Shown here piece by piece: positions 1 through 8,685 of a DNA stretch of 64,000 bases (position 1 is the first letter of the stretch; each line of letters opens with the position of its first letter). This DNA is from Rhizobium leguminosarum (GTDB taxonomy: Bacteria > Pseudomonadota > Alphaproteobacteria > Rhizobiales > Rhizobiaceae). The stretch is from positions 4,970,501 to 5,034,500 of the forward strand of contig NZ_CP016286.1 in the NCBI RefSeq assembly GCF_001679785.1, read 5' to 3'. Made by a program: the position numbers and the translations under genes. Below the pieces are notes generated by a model. That model did no database searches, was not told the origin of the DNA, and was given only the letters and a program-made list of their open reading frames with translations.

Positions 1-606
1 GCCCATGCCGGATATCCGCTCGATGTCGGTGCGCTGCTGATCGTCGAGGTCGAGGGTTCGGAAGCGGAGATGGACGCGGCGCTGAAGGACATCGTCGAGA
101 TCGCCCGCCGGCATGCTGTCAAGACCGTGCGCGAATGTCAGTCGGCGACCGAGGCGGCGCTGATCTGGAAGGGCCGCAAATCCGCCTTCGGCGCCACCGG
201 CCGCATCGCCGACTATATCTGCATGGATGGCACCGTGCCGCTCAGCCAGCTCTCCTACGTGCTGAAGCGGACCGCCGAGATCGTCGATCATTACGGCCTG
301 CGCGTCGCCAACGTCTTCCATGCCGGCGACGGCAATATGCATCCGCTGATCCTCTTCAACGCCAATGATCCGGAGGATGCCGCCCGCGCGGAAGCCGCCG
401 GCAACGATATCCTGAGGCTCTGCGTCGATGCCGGCGGCTGCCTCACCGGCGAACACGGCGTCGGTATCGAGAAGCGCGACCTGATGCGGCACCAATATTC
501 CGAGGTGGATCTCGCCCAGCAAATGGCGGCCCGCGCCGCCTTCGATCCGGGCTGGCTCCTCAATCCGTCGAAGGTCTTTCCGCTCGAGGGGCGTCCAGCT
601 GCATGA
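1..606 (+). CDS. glcD: Glycolate oxidase subunit GlcD, C-terminal part (gene starts before window)
   Basis: FAD-linked subunit of glycolate oxidase, which oxidises glycolate to glyoxylate with GlcE and GlcF. Only the last 201 codons are visible; the frame is open to the left edge with no start. The C-terminal FAD-linked oxidase domain is recognisable from FHAGDGNMHP (about codons 106-115 of the visible part) and GEHGVGIEKRD (about 150-160), the conserved metal/substrate and FAD-side motifs of the GlcD/D-lactate dehydrogenase family. Its stop overlaps the glcE start (ATGA), so the two are translationally coupled. Identity as GlcD rather than another D-2-hydroxyacid dehydrogenase is supported by the glcE and glcF neighbours. 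Confidence 0.93.
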   Translation, partial: AHAGYPLDVGALLIVEVEGSEAEMDAALKDIVEIARRHAVKTVRECQSATEAALIWKGRKSAFGATGRIADYICMDGTVPLSQLSYVLKRTAEIVDHYGLRVANVFHAGDGNMHPLILFNANDPEDAARAEAAGNDILRLCVDAGGCLTGEHGVGIEKRDLMRHQYSEVDLAQQMAARAAFDPGWLLNPSKVFPLEGRPAA

Positions 607-1802
607 TCGATCTGATGCCGAAGACCGAGGAAGAGGCGGCGGCGATCGTCCGCGCCCATGCGGAAGCCGGCCGGCCGCTCGCAATCTGCGGCGGCGATAG
701 CCGCTCGGGTTTCGGCAATGCGGTTGCCGCCGAAGACCGGCTGCGCCCGAGCGAAATCTCCGGCATCGTCGCCTACAACCCCGGCGAAATGGTCATGACC
801 GTCCGATCCGGCACGCCGCTTGCCGAGGTCGAGGCGGCACTTTCAGACAGCGGCCAGATGCTCGCCTTCGAGCCGATGGATCATCGCCCGGTGATGGGCA
901 CATCGGGCGAGCCGACCATTGGCGGCGTTTTCGCCGCCAATGTCTCCGGCCCGCGCCGCCTGATCGCCGGTGCCGCCCGCGACAGCCTGCTCGGCGTGCG
1001 CTTTGTCAACGGCAGGGGCGAGATCATCAAGGCCGGTGGTCGGGTGATGAAGAATGTCACCGGCCTCGACCTCGCCAAGCTGATTGCCGGCTCGCATGGC
1101 ACGCTGGGCTTCCTTACCGAAGTCACCTTCCGCGTGCCGCCGCGCCCGAAGACGGAGCGGACGGTGGTGCTATCAGGTCTCAACGACGCCGAGGCGGCAA
1201 ACGCCATGGCGGCGGCGATGGCCCTGCCGGTCGAAGTCTCAGCCGCCGCCCATCTGCCGCTGACGGTGACGTGGAAATTCCTCGCCGGCAAATTGCCCGA
1301 GGGCGAGGCGACGGTTCTGCGCATCGAAGGCCTGCCGGGCTCGGTCGACGTGCGCATCGAAAAGCTTGCCGCAGCAATGTCGGGCGTCGCCACGGTCACG
1401 CGGCTGGAACAGCCGGAAAGCTTCAGGCTCTGGCAGGACATCCGCGACGTGCTGCCCTATGCCGACGGCACGGCGCGACCAGTCTGGCGCGTCTCGGTTG
1501 CCCCTGGCACCGGCCATCAGCTGGTCGCAGCCCTCCGCCTCGAGGCAGGCGTCGACGCCTTCTACGACTGGCAGGGCGGCCTCGTCTGGATGCGCATGGA
1601 AGCATGCCCCGAAGCCGAACTGGTTCGTCGCTACATCAAGGCGCTCGGCGGCGGCCACGCGACGCTGATCCGTGCATCTGGTGAGGCGAGGGCGGTTACA
1701 TCCGCCTTCCATCCGGAGCCCGAGGCGGTGGCGATGTTGTCCCGGCGGGTGAAGGAAAAATTCGATCCGGCGGGAATCTTCAATCCGGGGAAGATGGGGT
1801 GA
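603..1802 (+). CDS. glcE: Glycolate oxidase FAD-binding subunit GlcE
   Basis: 399-residue flavoprotein subunit of the membrane-associated glycolate oxidase. An N-terminal FAD_binding_4 domain is visible: AICGGDSRSGFG near residue 30 (PP-loop region), GEPTIGGVFAANVSGPRR near 100-117 and MKNVTGLDLAKLIAGSHGTLG near 145-170, the flavin-binding glycine-rich region. The C-terminal end FDPAGIFNPGKM is the standard ending of this oxidase family. The ATG overlaps the glcD stop by four bases. GlcE is shorter than GlcD and lacks the C-terminal HGD motifs, as expected for this subunit. Confidence 0.93.
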   Translation: MIDLMPKTEEEAAAIVRAHAEAGRPLAICGGDSRSGFGNAVAAEDRLRPSEISGIVAYNPGEMVMTVRSGTPLAEVEAALSDSGQMLAFEPMDHRPVMGTSGEPTIGGVFAANVSGPRRLIAGAARDSLLGVRFVNGRGEIIKAGGRVMKNVTGLDLAKLIAGSHGTLGFLTEVTFRVPPRPKTERTVVLSGLNDAEAANAMAAAMALPVEVSAAAHLPLTVTWKFLAGKLPEGEATVLRIEGLPGSVDVRIEKLAAAMSGVATVTRLEQPESFRLWQDIRDVLPYADGTARPVWRVSVAPGTGHQLVAALRLEAGVDAFYDWQGGLVWMRMEACPEAELVRRYIKALGGGHATLIRASGEARAVTSAFHPEPEAVAMLSRRVKEKFDPAGIFNPGKMG

Positions 1803-1828
1803 AGGATAAGATGAGTTTGTGCTTGGGT

Positions 1829-2007
1829 TACCCCCCTCTGTCCTGCCGGACATCTCTCCCACAAGGGGGGAGATCACGCAGGAGCCGTGACGCTCTCATT
1901 TCGACTTATCGCGATGGTAAACCTGAGCGTTGCGAGATGGGAAGCGGGTGCGGCATATCGATCTCCCCCCTTGTGGGGGAGATGTCCGGCAGGACAGAGG
2001 GGGGTGT
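1829..2007 (+). repeat. Palindromic intergenic repeat, family 1 copy 1 (between glcE and glcF)
   Basis: Two arms, 1829-1876 and 1959-2007, are near-perfect inverted copies of each other (TACCCCCCTCTGTCCTGCCG on the left, the complement ending ...CAGAGGGGGGTG on the right), separated by about 82 bases. A second copy with the same layout lies at 12400-12586. The form resembles rhizobial intergenic mosaic elements or a MITE. It sits inside the glcEF operon gap, so it is transcribed and could fold into a long hairpin. Confidence 0.85.
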
Positions 2008-2047
2008 CCCAAGCACAACCTTCACCATCCCTCGGGGATCCCGCTAG

Positions 2048-3361
2048 ATGCAAACCAACTTCACCCCCACCCAGCTTCTCGACCCCGATGTCGCCGAATC
2101 CGAGCAGATTCTGCGCAAATGTGTCCATTGCGGATTCTGCACCGCCACCTGTCCCACCTATGTGACGCTCGGCAACGAACTCGACAGCCCGCGCGGCCGC
2201 ATCTACCTGATCAAGGACATGCTGGAAAACGGCCGGGCCGCCGATGCCGAAGTCGTCACCCATATCGACCGCTGTCTCTCCTGCCTTGCCTGCGTCACCA
2301 CCTGCCCCTCCGGCGTCGATTACATGCATCTGGTCGATCACGCCCGCGCCCATATCGAAAAGACCTATAAACGCCCGTTCATGAACCGGCTGACGCGCGC
2401 CATCCTTGCCGCCGTGCTACCCTATCCCGGCCGTTTCCGCCTAGCGCTCAATCTCGCCCGTCTCGGCCGGCCCTTCGCCGGCCTGATGCGCGGTGGCGCG
2501 CTGAAACCCTTTGCCGCCATGCTGGCGCTTGCGCCGCGGCGGATCCCGCCGGCCGCTTCGGACTTCGCAAAACCCGGCACGTATCGGCCCGAGACGGAAC
2601 GGCGCGGCCGGGTGGCGATGCTTTCCGGCTGCGCCCAGCCGGTGCTCGATCCCGGCATCAACGCGGCGGCGATCCGGCTGCTGACGCGGTTCGGCGTCGA
2701 GGTCGTGATGCCGGAAGGCGAGGTCTGCTGCGGCTCGCTGGTCCATCACATGGGCCGCGCCGAACAGGCGCTCGAAAGCGCGCGTGCCAATGTCGATATC
2801 TGGACGCGCGCGATCGACGGGCAGGGCCTCGACGCGATCATCATCACCGCTTCAGGTTGCGGCACGACGATCAAGGATTACGGCCATATGCTGCGCCTCG
2901 ATTCCGCCTATGCCGCAAAGGCGGCCAGGGTCTCGGCGCTGGCCAAGGATGTCACCGAATATCTGGCAACCCTCGACCTGCCCTCGCAGATGCCGAAGGG
3001 TATCACGGTCGCCTATCATTCCGCCTGTTCGATGCAGCACGGCCAACGCATCACGCTCGCGCCGAAGCAATTGCTGAAAGCGGCGGGCTTTACGGTGCGC
3101 GATCCCGCCGAAGGTCATCTCTGCTGCGGTTCGGCCGGCACCTACAACATCATGCAGCCGGAGATCTCGGCCGCGCTGAAGGCGCGCAAGGTCAGGAACA
3201 TCGAGGCCACCAAGGCCGATATCATCGCCACCGGCAATATCGGCTGCATCACCCAGATCGCCACCGGCACCGGCATGCCGATCCTGCATACGGTCGAGCT
3301 TCTCGATTGGGCCTATGGCGGCGCTGTGCCGGAAAAATTAACAGGTTTGCCGTTAGGCTGA
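2048..3361 (+). CDS. glcF: Glycolate oxidase iron-sulfur subunit GlcF
   Basis: 437-residue iron-sulfur subunit that passes electrons from the GlcDE flavins to the membrane quinone pool. Two ferredoxin-type [4Fe-4S] motifs are present near the N terminus: CVHCGFCTATCP (about residues 26-37) and CLSCLACVTTCP (about 77-88). Two cysteine-rich CCG domains follow in the C-terminal half, with GEVCCGSLVHHMG near 225 and HLCCGSAGTYN near 360. Length and domain order match GlcF. Distance to glcE is 245 bases because of the inserted repeat; all three glc genes run the same way. Confidence 0.94.
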   Translation: MQTNFTPTQLLDPDVAESEQILRKCVHCGFCTATCPTYVTLGNELDSPRGRIYLIKDMLENGRAADAEVVTHIDRCLSCLACVTTCPSGVDYMHLVDHARAHIEKTYKRPFMNRLTRAILAAVLPYPGRFRLALNLARLGRPFAGLMRGGALKPFAAMLALAPRRIPPAASDFAKPGTYRPETERRGRVAMLSGCAQPVLDPGINAAAIRLLTRFGVEVVMPEGEVCCGSLVHHMGRAEQALESARANVDIWTRAIDGQGLDAIIITASGCGTTIKDYGHMLRLDSAYAAKAARVSALAKDVTEYLATLDLPSQMPKGITVAYHSACSMQHGQRITLAPKQLLKAAGFTVRDPAEGHLCCGSAGTYNIMQPEISAALKARKVRNIEATKADIIATGNIGCITQIATGTGMPILHTVELLDWAYGGAVPEKLTGLPLG

Positions 3362-3426
3362 GCCCTATTACAGCGCCGCGCATCTTTTCGAGAGCCGCAA
3401 AGGACGCTGTCTCGGGAGGTTGGGCG

Positions 3427-3867
3427 ATGTGGCGTGGAATGATCGTATTTGCGGGACTGCTCGGCGCGGCAGGCACTGCCCATGCGAATAGTCGTTTTTT
3501 CTGTTCCGCCGACGACAAGGAAGCGCGCTTCACGCTGGAAAGCGGTTTCGAAAGCGCCGCCGGCCACAAGCTCAACCATTTCCGCGGCGCGCTGATCGTC
3601 AAGGATCCGGCACAAGAGGCCGTGTTCGGAAAGCGTGTTTTCGAATCGCAGCACCTGACAAACCATTGGTCGCGTAACGGCGAACTGCTCATGGAAGTCT
3701 TCGACGGCGGCGAAGATGACACCGGCGGCGCAACGCTGGATCTGGTGGTCGTCGCCGGCGAGCGCGGCAAGCCGGCCGCAAATTTCAGCGGCAGCTATTC
3801 CCTGACCATCGAAGGCGGTGAAAAACCCTATGCCGTCGAGGGCAAGGTCAGCTGCGGCACCAAATAA
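3427..3867 (+). CDS. Small secreted protein of unknown function
   Basis: 146 residues. The chosen ATG at 3427 begins a clear Sec signal peptide (MWRGMIVFAGLLGAAGTAHA, cleavage after AHA), preceded by the ribosome-binding-like GGGAGGTTGGGCG. The mature part has a single cysteine near its start (RFFCSAD) and one near its end (KVSCGTK), which could form one disulfide in the periplasm. It is otherwise beta-strand-like with no motif I recognise. It lies 65 bases after glcF on the same strand, but nothing ties it to glycolate use. Confidence 0.75.
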   Translation: MWRGMIVFAGLLGAAGTAHANSRFFCSADDKEARFTLESGFESAAGHKLNHFRGALIVKDPAQEAVFGKRVFESQHLTNHWSRNGELLMEVFDGGEDDTGGATLDLVVVAGERGKPAANFSGSYSLTIEGGEKPYAVEGKVSCGTK

Positions 3868-3885
3868 CACCGCAGCTGAAATTTG

Positions 3886-4578
3886 TTACCAGTGGAACGA
3901 AACGCCGACGTTGACGGCATTCGTGAAGATATTGGTCTTCAGGTCCACGCCGCTATCGATCGGAACGTCGACGCGTGAATAGGTGCCCTTGTATTCGACG
4001 AAGGTGGACCAGCGCTCGGTCACCTTGAAGTCGACGCCGGCCTGGGCCTGCAGCGTCACGCCGCCGAATTCATAGGCCCAGGTCTTGCCCTCGGGACGAA
4101 TCACTTCGACATGCGGGATGTTCACGCCGATACCGGCGCCGAGATAGGGCGTCCAGCGGCGGGCCGGATCCTGGAAGCGGTAGAGACCGTTCACGGTGAG
4201 CAGGTTCAGGCCGTCGGTGAATTCGAAATGCGACCAGCCGGCCTTGGCCAGCGTATCGTCGTCGGCATAGACCTTGTCATGGGTAAAATCGAGCGAGATG
4301 CCCCAGTTCGGCTTGTTGAAATCCTCGAGCCACCAGGTGACGCGGGCGCCGTAATAAGGCGGGCTGCCGAAGGACTTGCCTTCCCAGCCGGCGGTGAAAC
4401 TCGTGCCGTCGGAAAGATCGACGCCGCTGTGCGGTGCGGTCTGGTAGCCGCCGTAAATGGAGAATTGCAGGTCTTCCGCCGAGGCGGAAACTGCCGAACA
4501 GACGGTAAAAAACGCGATGCCCGCAAGCAAGGAAGCGGAGGAACGCAGCGCAGATATCATTGAATAGCCCCGAAACAA
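3886..4578 (-). CDS. Outer-membrane beta-barrel protein
   Basis: 230 residues (224 from the more likely start at 4560, which begins directly with a signal peptide MISALRSSASLLAGIAF and an ASA cleavage region). The mature protein shows alternating hydrophobic/polar strands typical of an eight-stranded OmpA/OmpW-like barrel, for example FSIYGGYQTAPHSG at the first strand, WTPYLGAGIGVNIP mid-protein and a final strand NVGVSFHW ending in an aromatic residue, the usual C-terminal barrel-assembly signal. Substrate unknown. It converges with the upstream secreted protein gene with a gap of 18 bases. Confidence 0.82.
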   Translation of the reverse strand: MFRGYSMISALRSSASLLAGIAFFTVCSAVSASAEDLQFSIYGGYQTAPHSGVDLSDGTSFTAGWEGKSFGSPPYYGARVTWWLEDFNKPNWGISLDFTHDKVYADDDTLAKAGWSHFEFTDGLNLLTVNGLYRFQDPARRWTPYLGAGIGVNIPHVEVIRPEGKTWAYEFGGVTLQAQAGVDFKVTERWSTFVEYKGTYSRVDVPIDSGVDLKTNIFTNAVNVGVSFHW

Positions 4579-4635
4579 ATATGTCGACTCTTAGGCACGT
4601 GTGCCAGCTTTTGGCCGCAAAGTCTAAGCAAAACA

Positions 4636-4659
4636 AAAGGCGCGACAAACTGCGCCTTT
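4636..4659 (-). terminator. Rho-independent terminator after the first L,D-transpeptidase gene
   Basis: Inverted repeat AAAGGCGC / GCGCCTTT with an eight-base loop. On the minus strand the stem is followed by TTTTGTTTT, so it ends transcripts from the gene at 4681-5373. A T-rich run also follows on the plus strand, so it may work both ways. Confidence 0.75.
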
Positions 4660-4680
4660 CGTTTTTTCGGTAAGTGTTGC

Positions 4681-5373
4681 TCAGCCGCCGAACATAGTGC
4701 GCAGCACGTCGATGCCCCTGTCCTCGAACGCGACCTTGCCCTGCCTGTTGCCGGGGCCGATGACGATCACCTTGGTGCCGACGGAGGCGCGATCGTAAAG
4801 ATGCATGACGTCCGCGTTCATCATGCGGATGCAGCCGGAAGACATGTTGAGGCCGATCGTCCAAGGCTGGTTGGTGCCGTGGATGCGAAAGATCGTGTCG
4901 CGGCCGCCCTGGTAGAGATACATGGCGCGGGCGCCGAGCGGATTGTCCTCGCCGCCTTCCTGGAAAGCGGGAATAATATGTCCCTTGGCGGCTTCGCGGC
5001 GGCGCATCTCGGCCGGCGGCGTCCAGCTCGGCCATTCGGCCTTGCGGCCGATCTTGACGACCCCCGACCAGCCGAAGCCGTCGCGGCCGACTCCGATGCC
5101 GTAGCGGGTGGCGCGATTGTTGCCTTCGACAAGGTAGAGATACTTGTTGTTGGTATCGATGATGACGGTGCCGGCAGCCTCCGTCGTCACCAGCCGCACT
5201 TTCTTGCGCTTGAACTGCGGCTTCACATATTTCGGCATCTGCGCCACGCGCACGATCTGCGCCGGGCGCCGTGCATTGTCGGACGCGGAGCCGGCGGGTG
5301 CAGCAAAGGCGGATGTGGACATCAAGGACAGGACAAGTCCGGCAGCAGCCAGACCCGACATTAGTTTGATCAT
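4681..5373 (-). CDS. L,D-transpeptidase (YkuD/ErfK family), periplasmic
   Basis: 230 residues. An N-terminal signal peptide (MIKLMSGLAAAGLVLSLMS, AFA cleavage) sends it to the periplasm. The YkuD catalytic domain occupies roughly residues 70-215, with the active-site signature HGTNQPWTIG followed by SSGCIRM, giving the catalytic histidine and cysteine. Such enzymes make 3-3 cross-links in peptidoglycan or attach proteins to it. A second gene of the same family lies upstream at 5614-6363 on the same strand, separated by a repeat. Which reaction each performs cannot be told from sequence. Confidence 0.92.
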   Translation of the reverse strand: MIKLMSGLAAAGLVLSLMSTSAFAAPAGSASDNARRPAQIVRVAQMPKYVKPQFKRKKVRLVTTEAAGTVIIDTNNKYLYLVEGNNRATRYGIGVGRDGFGWSGVVKIGRKAEWPSWTPPAEMRRREAAKGHIIPAFQEGGEDNPLGARAMYLYQGGRDTIFRIHGTNQPWTIGLNMSSGCIRMMNADVMHLYDRASVGTKVIVIGPGNRQGKVAFEDRGIDVLRTMFGG

Positions 5374-5491
5374 GATCGATTCCCCTCAAGCAAATCCGCT
5401 CGAAGCTACATGAACTTCTGCCCGATTCAAGATCGGTGTGGCCGGATAAAGCATTTTTTGGAGAAGGGGAGGCAGATGTTCTTGCGGCTCC

Positions 5492-5609
5492 TACTGCATA
5501 ATTTATCCTCAAATCAGAATCGACGTAAGGAAAAATTATGCAGCAATTTAAAGGGTTACGGCGTCCCTTGCGCATCAGAAAAGACGCGCGGCGCTGCAAG
5601 TATTGCGCC
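5492..5609 (+). repeat. Palindromic intergenic repeat between the two L,D-transpeptidase genes
   Basis: Two adjacent hairpins. The first pairs TGCATAATTTATCC (from about 5495) with GGAAAAATTATGCA (ending about 5542). The second lies in GCGCATCAGAAAAGACGCGC (about 5566-5590). The layout resembles a dispersed rhizobial element. It fills the 240-base gap between two co-directional genes and may act as a transcription attenuator. Confidence 0.65.
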
Positions 5610-5613
5610 GCCG

Positions 5614-6363
5614 TTACATGACGATGACGCGGGTCCCGACATTGACGCGGTCGTAGAGGTCGACGACGTCTTCGTTGCGCAAGCGGATGCAGCCGGAGGA
5701 AACGGCGCTGCCGATCGACCAGGGCGCGTTGGTGCCGTGGATACGGTAAAGCGTCGAGCCGAGATACATGGCGCGCGCACCGAGCGGGTTTTCCGCCCCG
5801 CCATCCATGCGCGCCGGCAGATAATGGCCCTTGGCGGCTTCGCGGCGGACCATCTCGGAAGGCGGCGTCCAGTCCGGCCATTCGGTCTTGCGGGTGATCT
5901 TGTGGGCGCCTGCCCATTCGAAGCCCGGCTTGCCGACGCCGACGCCGTAGCGCCGCGCTTTGCCGCCTTGCATCACCAGATAGAGGAAGCGGTTGTTGGT
6001 ATCGATGACGATCGTGCCGGGCTTTTCCGTGGTGTCGTAATCGACCATCTGCGGCAGGTATTGCGGTTCGATCGGACGGCGGATCGACGGTATGCCGGGT
6101 TTAATCGCCGAGACGGTCTGCGGTGCCGCCTGCGGCGCCTGGCGCAGCACGCGGCGCTGGAAAAGGCCGCCCTGCTGCTGGCGGACGACCGGCCGCTGAT
6201 AGACGACGGGACGAACCCTGCCACCGCCGAGCTGGTTGATCCACGGTGCGGTCAGGTCCGGGCTGAGCACGACAGGTGGGCGGGTGGCGTAGCGGTCGTC
6301 TGCAATGGCGGCCGTGGAGAAAATGCCGAACAAGGCTGCGGCAAGAACAAGCTGTTTCATCAT
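5614..6363 (-). CDS. L,D-transpeptidase (YkuD/ErfK family), periplasmic, second paralogue
   Basis: 249 residues with a signal peptide (MMKQLVLAAALFGIFSTAAIA). A Pro/Arg/Gln-rich linker of about 80 residues precedes the YkuD domain (about 105-245), whose active site reads HGTNAPWSIG ... SSGCIRL. The domain closely parallels the neighbour at 4681-5373 (both contain GTIVIDTNN- or GTVIIDTNN-like strands, MVRREAAKGH/MRRREAAKGH and NPLGARAMYL), so the pair is probably an old tandem duplication. The N-terminal linkers are unrelated. Confidence 0.92.
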   Translation of the reverse strand: MMKQLVLAAALFGIFSTAAIADDRYATRPPVVLSPDLTAPWINQLGGGRVRPVVYQRPVVRQQQGGLFQRRVLRQAPQAAPQTVSAIKPGIPSIRRPIEPQYLPQMVDYDTTEKPGTIVIDTNNRFLYLVMQGGKARRYGVGVGKPGFEWAGAHKITRKTEWPDWTPPSEMVRREAAKGHYLPARMDGGAENPLGARAMYLGSTLYRIHGTNAPWSIGSAVSSGCIRLRNEDVVDLYDRVNVGTRVIVM

Positions 6364-6591
6364 CGGACGAACTCTCTACAAATGACCGAAAATGCGCTGG
6401 CGGGAATGTCCGCCCTGGGAAGACGCTGCCATCCTATCCGCCAGCGAATGGTAAAGATCGATTCATGAAAAGCCGACCCGCCGGATAAACTTTTCGTCAG
6501 GGTTACCGTTCGGTTTGGAAAGACAGTTTGCAAATGGTAAAGCCGGAATCATGAGCAGAGAACGAAGCGGACCCCCGCAGAATGAAGGATC

Positions 6592-7221
6592 ATGAGCGCG
6601 ACTGGCATCATCATCGGCGAGGATGGCAGGAGCCGCTGCCACTGGCACGCCAATCTGCCCGATTATCTCCGGTATCATGACGAGGAATGGGGCCGCCCCG
6701 TCACCGATGATATCCGCCTCTTCGAGAAGATCTGCCTCGAAGGCTTCCAGTCCGGTCTTTCCTGGCTGACGATCCTGCGCAAACGCGAGAATTTCCGCGC
6801 CGCCTTTTCAGGTTTCGATTTCGAAAAGGTCGCTCTCTTCGGTGAAGCGGATGTCGCCCGCTGTCTTACCGATGCCGGCATCATCCGCCATCGCGGCAAG
6901 ATCGTCTCGACCATCAACAATGCCAAACGCGCAATCGAGCTCAGGGCCGAATTCGGCTCGCTCGCCCATTATTTCTGGCGCTACGAGCCCGGCCATAACG
7001 AGCGGCCGGCGGTGGTCGACCGCGAGCATATCATCGCCAATCCGACGACGCCGACATCGGTGGTCATTTCGAAGGATATGAAGAAACGCGGCTGGACCTT
7101 TGTCGGCCCGACCACAGTTTATGCTTTCATGCAGGCGATGGGTCTCGTCAACGATCATCTGGATGGCTGCTTCTGCCGGCCCGAGGTCGAGGCGATGCGC
7201 ACCGCTCTGGTTCGCCCATGA
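6592..7221 (+). CDS. tag: DNA-3-methyladenine glycosylase I
   Basis: 209 residues, the usual length for Tag. This base-excision repair enzyme removes 3-methyladenine from alkylated DNA. Family motifs are RCHWHANLPDYLRYHDEEWG at the start (RC.W and YHDEEWG), LFEKICLEGFQSGLSWLTIL, which carries the helix-hairpin-helix region, and the C-terminal HLDGCFCR; the Cys/His residues match the zinc-binding snap. A good Shine-Dalgarno (GAAGGA) lies just before the ATG. Its stop overlaps a possible upstream start of the next gene. Confidence 0.94.
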   Translation: MSATGIIIGEDGRSRCHWHANLPDYLRYHDEEWGRPVTDDIRLFEKICLEGFQSGLSWLTILRKRENFRAAFSGFDFEKVALFGEADVARCLTDAGIIRHRGKIVSTINNAKRAIELRAEFGSLAHYFWRYEPGHNERPAVVDREHIIANPTTPTSVVISKDMKKRGWTFVGPTTVYAFMQAMGLVNDHLDGCFCRPEVEAMRTALVRP

Positions 7222-7232
7222 AAGATCATTCC

Positions 7233-7724
7233 ATGAGAACACTGATCGCCGCTGCTGCCCTTTTCCTCCTGACGGTCTCCGCCATGGCGCAGACGCCGCA
7301 GCTCGATCCCGGCGAGAAGCTGGAGAAGCTGCAATTCCCGGCGGTCACCATGCAGTTGAAGGGCTGGACGAAGTTCGGCAATGGCCATGTCTATACGCTG
7401 CCGGTGCGCGCCGGCCAGCACCTGAAGATCAGCTTTTCGACGAAAAGCAAATTTGCCTTCCTGGCGATTTTCGACCTGTCGAAACCCGACGACGAGGCCT
7501 TCTTCGGCACCGACGAGGACGGCATGAGCTTCGAGACGACGATCAAGGAAAACGCCACCTGGCTGATGCGTCCCTATTATTCCAAGGTCTCGCCGCGCCG
7601 TGGCCTCGGCGCTCCCTTCAGCATCCTGATCGAGCCGCTGGCGGCTGCCCCGCAGCCGCCGAAACCGCCGGCCGAGCCGGAGCGCCCCTCGCTGTTCCCG
7701 AAGGCCCCGCCGAAGCCGCAATGA
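7233..7724 (+). CDS. Secreted protein of unknown function with Pro-rich tail
   Basis: 163 residues from the ATG at 7233, which opens straight into a signal peptide (MRTLIAAAALFLLTVSAMA, cleavage before QTPQ). An in-frame ATG at 7218 overlaps the tag stop, so the pair may be coupled. The middle part (about 40-135) looks like a compact beta domain that may be of the bacterial pre-peptidase C-terminal type (GRQHLKISFSTKS-like wording here is AGQHLKISFSTKSKF), and the tail is proline-rich (PQPPKPPAEPERP). Function unknown. Confidence 0.72.
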   Translation: MRTLIAAAALFLLTVSAMAQTPQLDPGEKLEKLQFPAVTMQLKGWTKFGNGHVYTLPVRAGQHLKISFSTKSKFAFLAIFDLSKPDDEAFFGTDEDGMSFETTIKENATWLMRPYYSKVSPRRGLGAPFSILIEPLAAAPQPPKPPAEPERPSLFPKAPPKPQ

Positions 7725-7743
7725 GGCAGAGGTAGCGCCCCGC

Positions 7744-8448
7744 TTAGCCGAGCCGGTCGATCAGGTCGCGCAATTCGCCGAGGTGGTCGATCTTGCGGAA
7801 GCGCGGCGCCTCTTTCGGCTCGTCCACATGTTCCAGCACCCAGGTCAGTTCGTGCGGCACGAAGACGCCGTAGCTGCCGGCGGCGATCGCCGGCACGATG
7901 TCGGATTTCAGCGAATTGCCGACCATCATCGCCCGTTCCGGCCCGTCGCCGACCTTGGCGAAGATGCGGCGATAGGTGACGGCCGTCTTGTCGGAGACGA
8001 TCTCGACGGCATCGAAGAAGTCGCCGAGCCCGGATTGGGCAAGCTTGCGCTCCTGGTCGAAGAGATCGCCCTTGGTGATCATGACGAGCAGGTATTTGCC
8101 GGCAAGCGCCTCCAGCGTATCGCGCACATGCGGCATCGTCTCGACCGGATGATTGAGAAGATCGCGGCCGGTATCGAGGATCTTGGCGATCACGCTCGCC
8201 GGAACCTTGCCCTCGGTGATCTCGATTGCGGTTTCGACCATCGACAGCGTAAAACCCTTGATGCCGAAGCCGTAATGGCGAAGGTTGCGTTTTTCGGCCT
8301 CCAGCAGCCGTTCGGAAATCTTCGGTCCTTCGGCGAAATCGGCAAGAAGCCCGGTGAAATGCGCTTCCGTCAGCCGGTAATATTGTTCGTTCTGCCAGAG
8401 TGTATCGTCGGCATCGAAGCCGATCGTGGTTAGTGGTCGCGTCGTCAT
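7744..8448 (-). CDS. HAD-family hydrolase
   Basis: 234 residues. Motif I of the haloacid dehalogenase superfamily is at the start (TIGFDADDTLWQNEQYY: catalytic Asp pair DADDT). A helical cap follows (about 20-100), then motif II/III in LLVMITKGDLFDQERKL (Thr, Lys) and motif IV near VSDKTAVTYRRIF and MMVGNSLKSDIVPAIAAG (acidic residues for Mg2+). Probably a small-molecule phosphatase; the substrate is unknown. It converges with the preceding secreted protein gene. Confidence 0.88.
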   Translation of the reverse strand: MTTRPLTTIGFDADDTLWQNEQYYRLTEAHFTGLLADFAEGPKISERLLEAEKRNLRHYGFGIKGFTLSMVETAIEITEGKVPASVIAKILDTGRDLLNHPVETMPHVRDTLEALAGKYLLVMITKGDLFDQERKLAQSGLGDFFDAVEIVSDKTAVTYRRIFAKVGDGPERAMMVGNSLKSDIVPAIAAGSYGVFVPHELTWVLEHVDEPKEAPRFRKIDHLGELRDLIDRLG

Positions 8449-8685
8449 ATGCGCACCTCTTAAAATATGGCCGGCAATCTATCGGCGGCCTGTGTCGAGA
8501 CAAGGGCATAGCCTCCGCAGAGCCAAGCTACGGCGTTGAAAAGCGCCGCCGCCGCACTACATGAAAATCGCCTCACCTTGCAGCCAGCCACGGCTGTGCC
8601 TGTCATATGCAGGCCAATAATCAAAAAATGAAGTTCAGTAGTTCGCAAGCCCCTCTTGCGGCAGACACAAAGGAATTTTTCGACC

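Noticed and set aside
2857..3426. N-terminal extension of the small secreted protein into glcF
   Set aside because: The frame is open upstream but overlaps glcF coding; the signal peptide starts at 3427.
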